Shown one piece after another: positions 23,337-31,541 of a DNA stretch of 53,931 nucleotides. The translations under genes and the position numbers were made by a program. Numbering within the stretch: the stretch's first letter is position 1; every line of letters starts with the position of its first letter. The DNA comes from Candidatus Latescibacterota bacterium (GTDB taxonomy: Bacteria; Latescibacterota; UBA2968; UBA8231): the NCBI GenBank assembly GCA_022827835.1, contig JAJEIO010000036.1, positions 1 to 53,931 of the forward strand. Direction: 5' to 3'. The notes beneath the pieces are model-generated. The model had not been told where the DNA came from. It was given only the letters and a program-made list of their open reading frames with translations, and did no database searches.

Positions 23337-25515
23337 ACGGACACTCTTATTGGCGGTGGCTTTGTGGCTGCCAGCTAGCGCGCAAGAAGGGGGCCTCGTC
23401 TGGCCACTGCGCCTTGCACCGGCCCTGACTTCCACCTTCGGCGAATCGCGTTCCCGCGCCTTCCACGCTGGCATAGACCTCAAGACTTGGGGCGAGACCG
23501 GCCACCCCGTCCAGGCCCTAGCCGACGGCTATATTTGGCGCGTGCGCACCTCGCCTTGGGGCTATGGCCGTGCTCTGTACCAGAAATTGGCCGATGGCCG
23601 CACAGTGGTCTATGCCCATCTGGAGGGCTTTGCCGCGCCGATGGCCGAACTCGTACAGCAAGCACAACAGCAGCGCGGACGCTACAGCGTGGATTTGTAC
23701 TTCAAGGAAGGGGAAATTCCAGTACTCGGCGGCGCGGTCATCGCTTGGAGTGGCGAGAGCGGGGCCGGCCCTCCCCATTTGCACCTAGAGTTGCGCGACG
23801 CGAATAACGTGGCGATCAACCCTCTCTTGCACGGGTTTGCCATCGCCGATACGATCGCTCCGACCTTGCAGCGAGTGGCCATCACGCCGCATGGACGCAA
23901 TGCCCAAGTCGAAGGCGGGCACGACCCCTATGTGCTGAGTTTGCGCTGGCAGCCAAGCCGGGGGGAGTTCGTCGGGGTGCGACCCGTGCAGGTGCTCGGC
24001 CCGGTGAGCATTAGCGCGTTGATGTACGATCGCGCCGATGCGGCTCCCAACAAACTAGCTCCCTATCGCGCGGAATTGCACATCGACGGCGAGCTGGTTT
24101 TTGCCGCGCGCTACGAGCAGGTCAGATACGGCGATATGCACCAGATGTATTTGGACCGGCCGCTGGCTGCCTCTAAGGGTGGGATGGGTCGCTTTTACAA
24201 CTTATGTCGCCTGCCGGGCAATCGCCTCGAATTCTACGAGGGGCCTAGCGATGGCATTCTAAACTTGGCCAAGGGACGGCACGAAGCCGTCGTCGTTGTC
24301 GCGGATGTCAATGGCAACGAGAGCCGGGCGCGCTTTGGCTTGGTGGTTGCTGAACCGCCGGTTATTGCCGGGGCGCGGATCGCGGCGGAAGCGAATGGAA
24401 CCTTTATCGAGGCGCGGATGACTGATGCGGACGACCGGCTCGTGGAAGTAGAATTGGCTAGTTCGCGCGATGGCGAAAACTGGCGGCGCGTAGATCGGCG
24501 GCAGAGCCGCCCCGGTCCGCTCAAGTGGCGGATTCATCGGAATGCCTCCTACTGGCGGATCCAAGCGCGGGATCCAGCGGGTGCTACGGCCTTTGCTATT
24601 TGTCGCCTACCTGGGCCCGCTGTGCCGACCTTTGCCCTAGAGCGTCGTCCTCACGCGGATTTTGTGGAGCTCGTGATGCGCTATGAACAAGTGCCTAGCG
24701 CTACGCTTTTGGTCCGCATTGATACCGTTAATATCAGTCCCCGCCAGACCGGCTTGCGCGAGTTCCGGGTTGCAGTACCGCTCGATCCGAGCGATCCAAC
24801 AGCAGGGTCGGTTTTGCTGCGGACGCCAGGGGCCGCTGTGCAAAGGGTCGTCCTCGATCGGCAATTCGTGGAGCCGGGTGCAGCAGCCAACCTGACCTAT
24901 GCCAACGGCGCGGTCGAATTGGGCTTTGCCGCGGCGAGCGCGTACGCGCCGTTCTTCCCGCAAGTCGAGACTTTTGAGCCGCAAGTGTCTGCCGCCCTAG
25001 TCGCAGCCGGGCCGGCTTTTGCCTTGGGGCCTGACGTCAGCTTTGACCGCAAGGTCGCGCTGCGCTTGCGCTACGACCGGGAAACGCTGCCGCCGGAGAA
25101 GCTGGGTATCTACCGAGAGGTCGCCGCTGAAAAGTGGTCGCTGGTGAGCAACGAATGGGACGCTGAGGCTCGGCAGGTCGTGGCCTTGGTGCGCCGCTTG
25201 GGTCGCTATGCGCTGTTGGCCGACCTTGAAGCCCCTGAGATTAGCAGTTTGCAGCCTGCTGAGGGGGCCGTCGTTGGCCCGCGTCCGGAAATTCGCGGCG
25301 CAGTGCGCGACCAAGGCGCGGGCATTGGGCGGGAAGCAGACATTGAGTTTGAGCTCGATGGACGTCCGCTGATTGCCGAATACGATCCAGAGGCCGGGCG
25401 CGTGTACGGGCATTTGCTGGAAGATTTGTCGCCGGGTGCGCACCGCCTAGTGCTGAGGGTGCGGGATATGAGCGGCAACCAAGCCGAGGTCTATGCGGAA
25501 TTTACCGTGCGCTAG
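23329..25515 (+). CDS. M23-family peptidase with C-terminal Ig-like region
   Basis: A secreted or periplasmic protein of 728 residues with a signal peptide (MIKRTLLLAVALWLPASAQ; GTG start). Residues 30-170 form an M23 (LytM) zinc peptidase domain: FHAGIDLKTWG supplies the HxxxD ligands and PPHLHLELRD the HxH ligand. The rest is beta-rich, with Ig- or fibronectin-like stretches (for example DLEAPEISSLQPAEGAVVGP near the C-terminus). It likely cuts or binds peptidoglycan cross-links. The reading frame is open further upstream but homology and the signal peptide fix the start at 23329. It ends in a CTAG shared with the convergent Gfo/Idh gene. Confidence 0.85.
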   Translation: MIKRTLLLAVALWLPASAQEGGLVWPLRLAPALTSTFGESRSRAFHAGIDLKTWGETGHPVQALADGYIWRVRTSPWGYGRALYQKLADGRTVVYAHLEGFAAPMAELVQQAQQQRGRYSVDLYFKEGEIPVLGGAVIAWSGESGAGPPHLHLELRDANNVAINPLLHGFAIADTIAPTLQRVAITPHGRNAQVEGGHDPYVLSLRWQPSRGEFVGVRPVQVLGPVSISALMYDRADAAPNKLAPYRAELHIDGELVFAARYEQVRYGDMHQMYLDRPLAASKGGMGRFYNLCRLPGNRLEFYEGPSDGILNLAKGRHEAVVVVADVNGNESRARFGLVVAEPPVIAGARIAAEANGTFIEARMTDADDRLVEVELASSRDGENWRRVDRRQSRPGPLKWRIHRNASYWRIQARDPAGATAFAICRLPGPAVPTFALERRPHADFVELVMRYEQVPSATLLVRIDTVNISPRQTGLREFRVAVPLDPSDPTAGSVLLRTPGAAVQRVVLDRQFVEPGAAANLTYANGAVELGFAAASAYAPFFPQVETFEPQVSAALVAAGPAFALGPDVSFDRKVALRLRYDRETLPPEKLGIYREVAAEKWSLVSNEWDAEARQVVALVRRLGRYALLADLEAPEISSLQPAEGAVVGPRPEIRGAVRDQGAGIGREADIEFELDGRPLIAEYDPEAGRVYGHLLEDLSPGAHRLVLRVRDMSGNQAEVYAEFTVR

Positions 25516-26522
25516 CGCAGCGGTACGGGGGCACCAGCTTGGCGTAGCGACGCCTGTGCGGCTTCCAAGACCCGCACGACGCGCAGCCCGTCGCGGCCAT
25601 CGCTGCGGGGTGCTTGGCCAGTGCGCACGCACTCGACGAAGTGCTGGCACTCTAGCTTGAGCGGCTCGGCCATTTGCAGCCGCGGAATGACGACATCGCC
25701 AAAGCGCAGCGCGATGGAGTCGCCGTAAGAATCGTATTGCGGCCGCTCGGCCGATTTGTCGTAGATGCGCACCTTTTCCGCGCTTTCCACATCGTCAAAC
25801 ACCGCCATCTTGCGGCTGCCGACCACGGTCAGGCGGCGAATGCGGTGCGGGTCGAGCCAAGAGAGTTGCATTTGCGCCATTTTGCCATCGGCAAAGTGCA
25901 AATTGGCAAAGACCACGTCTTCGATGTCGGGTTGTAGATAGCACTCGCCGCGGGCGCTGACCGCGTCCGGCTCTTGGTCGAGGAGGTAGAGGATGACCGA
26001 TATGTCGTGTGGTGCCAAGCTCCACAAGGCGTTTTCGTCGCTGCGGACAATGCCCAAGTTGACGCGCTGGGAGTACAGATAATACAAGTCGCCTAGTGCG
26101 CCTTCCCGCACTAAATCATGCAGCATGTGAACAGCCGGGTGGTACTTCAGCAGGTGCCCGACCATCAGCACCCGATCCCGCTCGGCGGCTAATTCGACCA
26201 AGTGGGCCGACGTGATGGCGTCGAGGGTCATGGGTTTTTCGACGTACACGTGCTTGCCCCGCTCTAGGGCGCGGCAGGCTAATTCGTAATGTTGAGCGGC
26301 TGGGACGGCTAATACCACGGCATCGAGCGCGTCGTCGCCGAGTACTTCGTCGTAATTGGCGGTGATTGGGACTTCTGGGTACTGGCTCTTAATGGCGCTG
26401 CGGATTTCCGGGCTGGCGTCGCAGACTTGGCGCAGATGTACGTCGGGCAGGTCGTGGAAGACGCGCACTAGGTTTTTGCCCCAATACCCAGCGCCGACGC
26501 AGGCGATTTGGACGCGGTTCAT
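25512..26522 (-). CDS. Gfo/Idh/MocA-family oxidoreductase
   Basis: A 336-residue NAD(P)-dependent sugar oxidoreductase. The Rossmann motif is CVGAGYWGKNLVRVF, the catalytic EKP is in HVYVEKPMTLD and the His region is ALWSLAPHDISVI. It resembles enzymes that oxidise UDP-sugars for surface polysaccharides (WbpB-like), but the substrate cannot be read from sequence. It overlaps mrp by four bases on the same strand and the M23 gene tail-to-tail by four bases. Confidence 0.87.
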   Translation of the reverse strand: MNRVQIACVGAGYWGKNLVRVFHDLPDVHLRQVCDASPEIRSAIKSQYPEVPITANYDEVLGDDALDAVVLAVPAAQHYELACRALERGKHVYVEKPMTLDAITSAHLVELAAERDRVLMVGHLLKYHPAVHMLHDLVREGALGDLYYLYSQRVNLGIVRSDENALWSLAPHDISVILYLLDQEPDAVSARGECYLQPDIEDVVFANLHFADGKMAQMQLSWLDPHRIRRLTVVGSRKMAVFDDVESAEKVRIYDKSAERPQYDSYGDSIALRFGDVVIPRLQMAEPLKLECQHFVECVRTGQAPRSDGRDGLRVVRVLEAAQASLRQAGAPVPLR

Positions 26523-27310
26523 GTGTGCTGGAAATAAGTGCCGATGTCGGCAGCTAGGTTGGCTAGGGCTTGACTGCCCTCGGTTTGGGGATGCGTTTTT
26601 ACGACTGGCTCACCCGCGTCGGCTTGGCTGCGGACGAGTGGGTCGAGCGGAATTTCACCTAGATAGGGAATGTCCAAGCGACTGGCTGTGGTGCGGCCCC
26701 CTCCGGCTCCGAAGATGGGGTCGGCATGGTCGCAGTTGTCGCAGCGGAAATAACTCATATTCTCGACCAAGCCGACGATGGGGACCTCGGTCTGGCGGAA
26801 CATCTCGACGCCGCGACGCACGTCTTCGAGGGCAATGGCCGAGGGCGTGGTGACGATCAAGGCGGCGGTCAAGGGCGCTACTTGGGTCAGCGTGATTTGC
26901 ACGTCCCCAGTCCCGGGGGGCAGGTCTATGAGCAGCAAATCGAGCTCGCCCCAAGTGACGTTGAAGAGGAATTGGTGCATCATCTTGGCCAGCATGGGGC
27001 CGCGCCACACGACCGGGGTGCCCGCGTCGATTAGCAGCCCCATGGAAATGGCTTTGAGGCCGTGCACAGTCAAGGGCTGGATACGGCCGTCCTCCGCGGT
27101 TGGCTTGCCTTCTAAGCCGATTAGACCCGGAATGTTGGGGCCGTAGATATCGGCGTCGAGCAAGCCGACCTGTAGCCCTTGGTGGGCTAGGCTCACGGCC
27201 AAGTTGGCGCAGAGCGTGGACTTGCCGACGCCGCCCTTGCCGCTGGATATGGCTAGTGTATCTTTAATACCGGGAATGGGTTGCCGGTTGTGGGTTTGTG
27301 GGGCGTTCAC
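26519..27310 (-). CDS. mrp: Mrp/ApbC-type Fe-S cluster carrier ATPase
   Basis: A P-loop ATPase of 263 residues that carries or inserts Fe-S clusters. Deviant Walker A is ISSGKGGVGKSTL; LDADIYGPNIPGL and LIDLPPGTGD are typical; the cluster-binding CxxC is in YFRCDNCDH. The usual N-terminal MIP18 domain is missing. The frame is open to a TTG at 27382, but the GTG at 27310 has a well-placed AGGAAC site, so I start there; this also leaves room for a promoter for the divergent lipoprotein. The Fe-S dehydratase and radical-SAM enzymes in the window are possible clients. Confidence 0.92.
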   Translation of the reverse strand: MNAPQTHNRQPIPGIKDTLAISSGKGGVGKSTLCANLAVSLAHQGLQVGLLDADIYGPNIPGLIGLEGKPTAEDGRIQPLTVHGLKAISMGLLIDAGTPVVWRGPMLAKMMHQFLFNVTWGELDLLLIDLPPGTGDVQITLTQVAPLTAALIVTTPSAIALEDVRRGVEMFRQTEVPIVGLVENMSYFRCDNCDHADPIFGAGGGRTTASRLDIPYLGEIPLDPLVRSQADAGEPVVKTHPQTEGSQALANLAADIGTYFQHT

Positions 27311-27393
27311 TGAAGTTCCTGCTGCGTAGTGGAAAATTTGAATAATAGAGGAAAGACCTCCTCGCGGCAAGGGGATAAACAAAGGAGCTAGCC

Positions 27394-28239
27394 ATGTATA
27401 GGATCGCGCTTTTGGCGGTCGTTTTGGCCCCCTTGGGTTGCACGAATGTCAACCAGATGCACAAGCTCTATCAGGAGGGCGACCACGCGCAGTTAGATCG
27501 GATCATGGAGATCGTCTCCCGCCAGGACTATCCCTATGCCACGCGGCGCAAGGCCGCGCGCATCCTCGGCGAGATCGGCGACCCGCGCGCCGTGCCCGTG
27601 CTGAAAATGGCACTCCAAGACTACGACCAACGCACCACGCTCAAGCAGGACGCGCTGCGCGCTTTGGGCATCATTGGCGACCAGAGCGCGGCCTTGGATA
27701 TAGGGAGGCTGCTCAACTACTCGCTCAATACGGCCGATTCCGAACTGAGGATGGCCGCCATTGAAGCGCTCGGGCAGATGGGGGGAACCAAGGCGGCTGA
27801 AATTTTGGTCAATGCCCTCGACTATTACGACATGCTTACCCTGCGCTCTGAGCAGCGGACCCCTCGGGGGGTGTTCACCGGCGAGGAGATATCTCCCTAT
27901 CCCTACGGACGGATGCATCCCGACTCCACGGACGGCCCGCGACGCTATCCAAATGTGGGATTGGACCCCTTTGGGGAGGGAGGCCAGCCTCGAGTGAGTA
28001 TGTTCGGCACGCCTATCGAGCCTACGCAGATGGAATACGACCCCACGCCCGAGGAGCGCACCCTAACCCATCAGGCGCTTACAACCGTGGGGGCGGACGC
28101 CATTCCAGTGATCGAAAATCACCTAGATAGCCTGCGCGTAAGCCGCCCGACCTTACGCAAGGAGTTACTGGCCATAATAAGCGAAATCACAGGTGTGCCG
28201 CCGGTGGTAGAAGCCGATTCCACAGTCTCCGATCTGTAA
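27394..28239 (+). CDS. HEAT-repeat lipoprotein
   Basis: A 281-residue putative lipoprotein: the signal sequence ends in the lipobox LAPLGC, with Cys16 as the lipidation site. Residues 45-145 hold HEAT-like repeats (ATRRKAARILGEIGDPRAVP and AAIEALGQMGGTKAAEILV), and a further helical repeat is near the C-terminus. The middle is Pro/Gly-rich. Such proteins act as scaffolds in the envelope; the partner is unknown. An AAAGGAG site precedes the ATG. Confidence 0.78.
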   Translation: MYRIALLAVVLAPLGCTNVNQMHKLYQEGDHAQLDRIMEIVSRQDYPYATRRKAARILGEIGDPRAVPVLKMALQDYDQRTTLKQDALRALGIIGDQSAALDIGRLLNYSLNTADSELRMAAIEALGQMGGTKAAEILVNALDYYDMLTLRSEQRTPRGVFTGEEISPYPYGRMHPDSTDGPRRYPNVGLDPFGEGGQPRVSMFGTPIEPTQMEYDPTPEERTLTHQALTTVGADAIPVIENHLDSLRVSRPTLRKELLAIISEITGVPPVVEADSTVSDL

Positions 28240-28240
28240 G

Positions 28241-28269
28241 TTGACAAGGGTACGCCGAGCGCATATAAT
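28241..28269 (+). promoter_or_regulatory. Perfect-consensus sigma-70 promoter
   Basis: TTGACA at 28241-28246, exactly 17 bp, then TATAAT at 28264-28269: a full consensus match. It begins just after the HEAT gene stop. The predicted start near 28277 gives UVR paralog 2 a leader of about 125 nt, containing a stem CCCGCC/GGCGGG (around 28310-28330) and a GGCC-GAAA-GGCC hairpin (around 28363-28374). Confidence 0.88.
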
Positions 28270-28355
28270 AGGACGATTCTATCCGAAAAATCACCGAGAT
28301 ACGCGCTAGGCCCGCCTTGTTGAGGGCGGGATACGCGGACGCTTGTTTCGCCTGT

Positions 28356-28383
28356 TTGCCCCGGCCGAAAGGCCAAGTATAAT
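28356..28383 (+). promoter_or_regulatory. Second candidate sigma-70 promoter before UVR paralog 2
   Basis: TTGCCC at 28356-28361, a 16-bp spacer and TATAAT at 28378-28383. Transcription from it would start about 12 bases before the ATG at 28402. TTGCC and TATAAT boxes also precede UVR paralog 1. Confidence 0.5.
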
Positions 28384-28401
28384 TCGAGGTTGTCATCCAT
28401 T

Positions 28402-29172
28402 ATGGAACGCGATATCGGCCCGATCCTCGGCGATTGGAAATACGCCCCAGGCGAGTTGAGCGTGCGCAAGATACGAGGCGGCAACGGCAGCGCCAAGCTC
28501 CAAATCCGCATGGATCTGGGCTTGATGCAGCTAGAGTGGCGGGGGCGTCCCGACGCGCTACGCCCGCACGGCTATGTGTCGCTGTTGGATTACTACTGCC
28601 AGAAGCGACGCGAGTGGGAGAAAGAGCACGGCCCGGGCACCTTTAGCCTCTCGCACGAGGATTGTTCCGAACTGGCCCAAGAGGCCATGAAATACTACTG
28701 GCGGCGGATCGGTTTTTTCGAACTGAAGGAATACGAGCGAGCCGAAGAAGATGCCGTGCACAACCTCGCCATCCTCGATTTGTGCTACGAATACGCCGAG
28801 GAGGACGAGGATCGTCAGTTAGCCGAACAATACCGAGTCTTTGTCACGGCGCATCGGGTGCAGGCGCGGGCGCTGGCCTGTCTAGAGGCAGAGAACTACG
28901 CTGAGGCCCTAGCAGAGATCCGCCGAGGCATCGTCGAAATAGAGGGATTTCTCGCCAAAATTGGTCAATTGGACCAGCTCGACGAGTGCCCTGAACTGCT
29001 CTTTTTGCGCGAGTGGGAAAGCGAGGTGGAAAGCACGCGACCGCGCACGTTGCGCGAGCGACTGACGGCTGATCTACAGGCCGCAGTCGAAGCGGAGCGA
29101 TTTGAGTTGGCCGCTTCGCTTAGGGATCGCTTGCGTTCGCTTGAGACCGAGCAAACTGGCAGGTCGTCTTGA
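28402..29172 (+). CDS. UVR-domain protein, paralog 2
   Basis: A 256-residue cytosolic protein of unknown function, clearly homologous over its whole length to the protein at 5252. Shared blocks: VRKI.G..G.AK.QIR.D near the N-terminus, GRPD..RPHG, LDYY, a Tyr/Arg-rich middle (YYWRRIGFFELKEYERAEED) and a YAE.ED stretch. The C-terminus is a UVR motif (LQAAVEAERFELAASLRDRL). The ATG at 28402 is preferred to an upstream TTG. It is followed by a lipoprotein gene with a one-codon overlap. Two paralogs, each behind a strong promoter, suggest an abundant or stress-related adaptor, but this is inference. Confidence 0.75.
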   Translation: MERDIGPILGDWKYAPGELSVRKIRGGNGSAKLQIRMDLGLMQLEWRGRPDALRPHGYVSLLDYYCQKRREWEKEHGPGTFSLSHEDCSELAQEAMKYYWRRIGFFELKEYERAEEDAVHNLAILDLCYEYAEEDEDRQLAEQYRVFVTAHRVQARALACLEAENYAEALAEIRRGIVEIEGFLAKIGQLDQLDECPELLFLREWESEVESTRPRTLRERLTADLQAAVEAERFELAASLRDRLRSLETEQTGRSS

Positions 29173-30935
29173 AGGGTCGCTTACTGCCGAGGAGTGGGCC
29201 GAGGGGCGCTGTCTCCCGGCCCTTTTACTTTGCCCTGTTGGCATTGTTAAGCGCTTGCGGGCAAATGGCTCCCAATACGACGCCCGATGTGCCGACGGTC
29301 CAGATCATCCAAGAACAGCTACCCATAGTAGGCGACAACCTGCTCGACTTGCAGTTGTTCAGGCCAGGTACCGGTTCGAGCCTCCTGTTAGCTCTGCTGG
29401 AATGGGAAACCCCTTCGGGAGAGCAGCACAAGGTTGAGCACCGGTTGCAGGTACCGCAGGGGCGTCTAGTGCGTTATGCACTGCCGTATCGGCTGGCAGA
29501 GGCTGGCATACACCGCGCGGCATTGCGGCTATACGATCCAGAAATCGACACCCCCATCCACGCGATCGAAGAGTTGCACCTGTTTGCCCGGCCCATTTGG
29601 GAGCTTTCGGGCGATCGCTCGTATTATACCGTAGAAGATGAGATCCGCTTTCGGCTGCGGCGCAATCGCTGGGCTGATACGACGATCCCTGTGACGGTCG
29701 AGTTGCAACGCGGCGGCGAGGTCTTGGATCGCTTGGATGTAAACATGATCGGGCAGGAAGTCGCTGGGGCCTTTGCCGCAGACGCCTTGCTCGCAGGGCG
29801 TTATGAGTTGGTGGCGCGGTGGTTGGATCCGGTCGGCGGGGCAGATTCGCTGGCCGTGGCTTGCGAGAAGTTCGCACCAGCCGCACGGGAAGTGAAAATC
29901 GACCTGTTCAGCCAATCCTTGCTCGTCGATGGCAAGCCGTTTTTTCCCATTGGGCTGTACTGGCTGCGGGCAGATATCCTCGCTCCAATGCGCCAGTTAC
30001 ATTTTAATTCCGGGGATTACTACTACAAGCTGCGTGGAGAAGAAGTCGCCGCGCTAATGGACGCGGCTGCCGTAGAGGGGATGCAGATACTTCTAGAGCT
30101 GACCGAGTACGCCCGGCGCAAGCCCGAGCCGGATTATCGGGCCATTACCGCCCTCGTCAAACGCTATCGCCAGCATCCGGCGCTCTTGGCGTGGTATTTG
30201 GTTGACGAGCCAGCCGAGACCAAAATGGCTCCTGCGTCTGCTTTGGCGATATACGAGCTAATCCGGGAACTCGATCCCTATCATCCAGTCTATTTGGTCA
30301 ACAACCGACCACACACATACGCCGCATATTCGGACGCCAGTGATATCTTGGCTATAGATGTCTATCCGATTCCGAATTACTCCATCAGTCAGGTGGGCGA
30401 CTATATGGAGCGGGCGCGCTGGACCTCGCTGGAGCGAAAGCCGGTCTGGTTGATCGCCCAGGCCTTTGGCGGGGTGGAGCATTGGGCGCGCTCGCCGACG
30501 GCAACCGAGTTGCGGAACATGATCTACCAAGGGCTGGTTGGAGGGGCCAAGGGCGTGTTGTTTTACCGCTATTGCGAGGAGAACGAACGCCACATCCAGC
30601 CCCTCGCCTTGTGGCGAGAAGTGCAGCGCCTCGCGGTCGAGCTTGACGAATTAGGCCCGGTGCTCTTGCAGGAGGAGCACCGCTTAGAGGCACAACCGAC
30701 CAGTGGCGAGGTCGCAGTGGCGATCAAAGAATACAAAGGCGATTTTTACGCATTTGCCGTCAATGTCGCCGAAGATACGCGGCAGCTCGATTTGCGTCTG
30801 GAGGGCTTGCCGCCGATGGGGCGGGTCGAAGTGGTCCGCGGGCAGGCGGTCCCGACGCTGGCCAACGGGCGGCTCGCCGCAGAGTTGGAGCCGTTGGGCA
30901 CGGCGGTTTTTCGCTTGCAGACAGCGGGCATTTAA
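29169..30935 (+). CDS. Putative lipoprotein with TIM-barrel glycoside-hydrolase-like domain
   Basis: A 588-residue protein with a signal sequence ending in the lipobox LLSAC (Cys30). Residues 50-250 are beta-rich. Residues 255-490 look like a TIM barrel of the GH2/GH5 type: SLLVDGKPFFPIGLYWLR, then HPALLAWYLVDEP (the DEP Glu in the usual acid/base position), then DILAIDVYP and the late strand GAKGVLFYRY. A small beta domain ends the protein. The substrate is unknown. The start is a TTG overlapping the stop of the UVR gene; a different start in this stretch is possible. The two genes are probably co-transcribed. Confidence 0.65.
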   Translation: MKGRLLPRSGPRGAVSRPFYFALLALLSACGQMAPNTTPDVPTVQIIQEQLPIVGDNLLDLQLFRPGTGSSLLLALLEWETPSGEQHKVEHRLQVPQGRLVRYALPYRLAEAGIHRAALRLYDPEIDTPIHAIEELHLFARPIWELSGDRSYYTVEDEIRFRLRRNRWADTTIPVTVELQRGGEVLDRLDVNMIGQEVAGAFAADALLAGRYELVARWLDPVGGADSLAVACEKFAPAAREVKIDLFSQSLLVDGKPFFPIGLYWLRADILAPMRQLHFNSGDYYYKLRGEEVAALMDAAAVEGMQILLELTEYARRKPEPDYRAITALVKRYRQHPALLAWYLVDEPAETKMAPASALAIYELIRELDPYHPVYLVNNRPHTYAAYSDASDILAIDVYPIPNYSISQVGDYMERARWTSLERKPVWLIAQAFGGVEHWARSPTATELRNMIYQGLVGGAKGVLFYRYCEENERHIQPLALWREVQRLAVELDELGPVLLQEEHRLEAQPTSGEVAVAIKEYKGDFYAFAVNVAEDTRQLDLRLEGLPPMGRVEVVRGQAVPTLANGRLAAELEPLGTAVFRLQTAGI

Positions 30936-30980
30936 ACGGGTAATCCACTGGCTTTAGAGCCGGTTAAAGGGGAGAAAATT

Positions 30981-31469
30981 ATGGCCAAAAAGGTGGCCCT
31001 CAACAAGCGAGATCGAGAGCGAATAAAGAAGAGGCTCCTAGTGCGCCGCGCTGAATTGCTCAGCGATCTGGATGGAACCGAGCACGAGATCGACGAGTTG
31101 CAAGACCCCAAGGCCGACGATCTCGACCGAGCAGTCGAGGCCGGAGCTATGGAGCTTTTGGTGGCGCTGGGGGATACTGAGCGCCGCGAATTGGAGGAGG
31201 TCACGCTGGCGCTCGAGAAGCTAGAAAGCACGACGTATGGCAAGTGCGAAGCCTGCCTTGAAAAGCCCTTAAACCTGTGTGCGACCTGTCCGTTTATTCC
31301 CAAGCCGCGCTTGGATGCCCTGCCCACGGCGCGGCTGTGCGTGTCCTGTCAGGAGGCCGAGGAGCAGAACCAGATTCCGTCCTACACCCGGCTGCGCCCG
31401 CGGCGGATGTTTGGCGAGGACATAGAAGAATTCACGCATCCGCTGATGGACTCAGAAGACGACAAATAG
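30981..31469 (+). CDS. DksA/TraR-family zinc-finger protein with extra CxxC
   Basis: A 162-residue member of the DksA/TraR family, which enter the RNA polymerase secondary channel. A coiled coil (about 8-85) carries DDLDRA at its tip, matching the DxxDxA motif used by DksA. The zinc finger has Cys89/92 and Cys120/123, but an insertion between them brings a second CxxC (Cys100/103). A good AAGGGGAG site precedes the ATG. A hairpin terminator follows. It is a stand-alone gene between the GH-like lipoprotein and tolC. Confidence 0.87.
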   Translation: MAKKVALNKRDRERIKKRLLVRRAELLSDLDGTEHEIDELQDPKADDLDRAVEAGAMELLVALGDTERRELEEVTLALEKLESTTYGKCEACLEKPLNLCATCPFIPKPRLDALPTARLCVSCQEAEEQNQIPSYTRLRPRRMFGEDIEEFTHPLMDSEDDK

Positions 31470-31496
31470 GCGCTTAATCCGCGCGTTTTTCGTGTT

Positions 31497-31518
31497 GGGG
31501 CGACGGGCCGGTCGCCCC
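31497..31518. terminator. Terminator between the DksA-like and TolC genes
   Basis: GGGGCGAC at 31497-31504 pairs with GTCGCCCC at 31511-31518 around a 6-nt loop. It lies between two convergent genes; the T-rich stretch after it is weak (TACTTTG). Confidence 0.7.
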
Positions 31519-31541
31519 TACTTTGTATGAGGATTGGGAGG

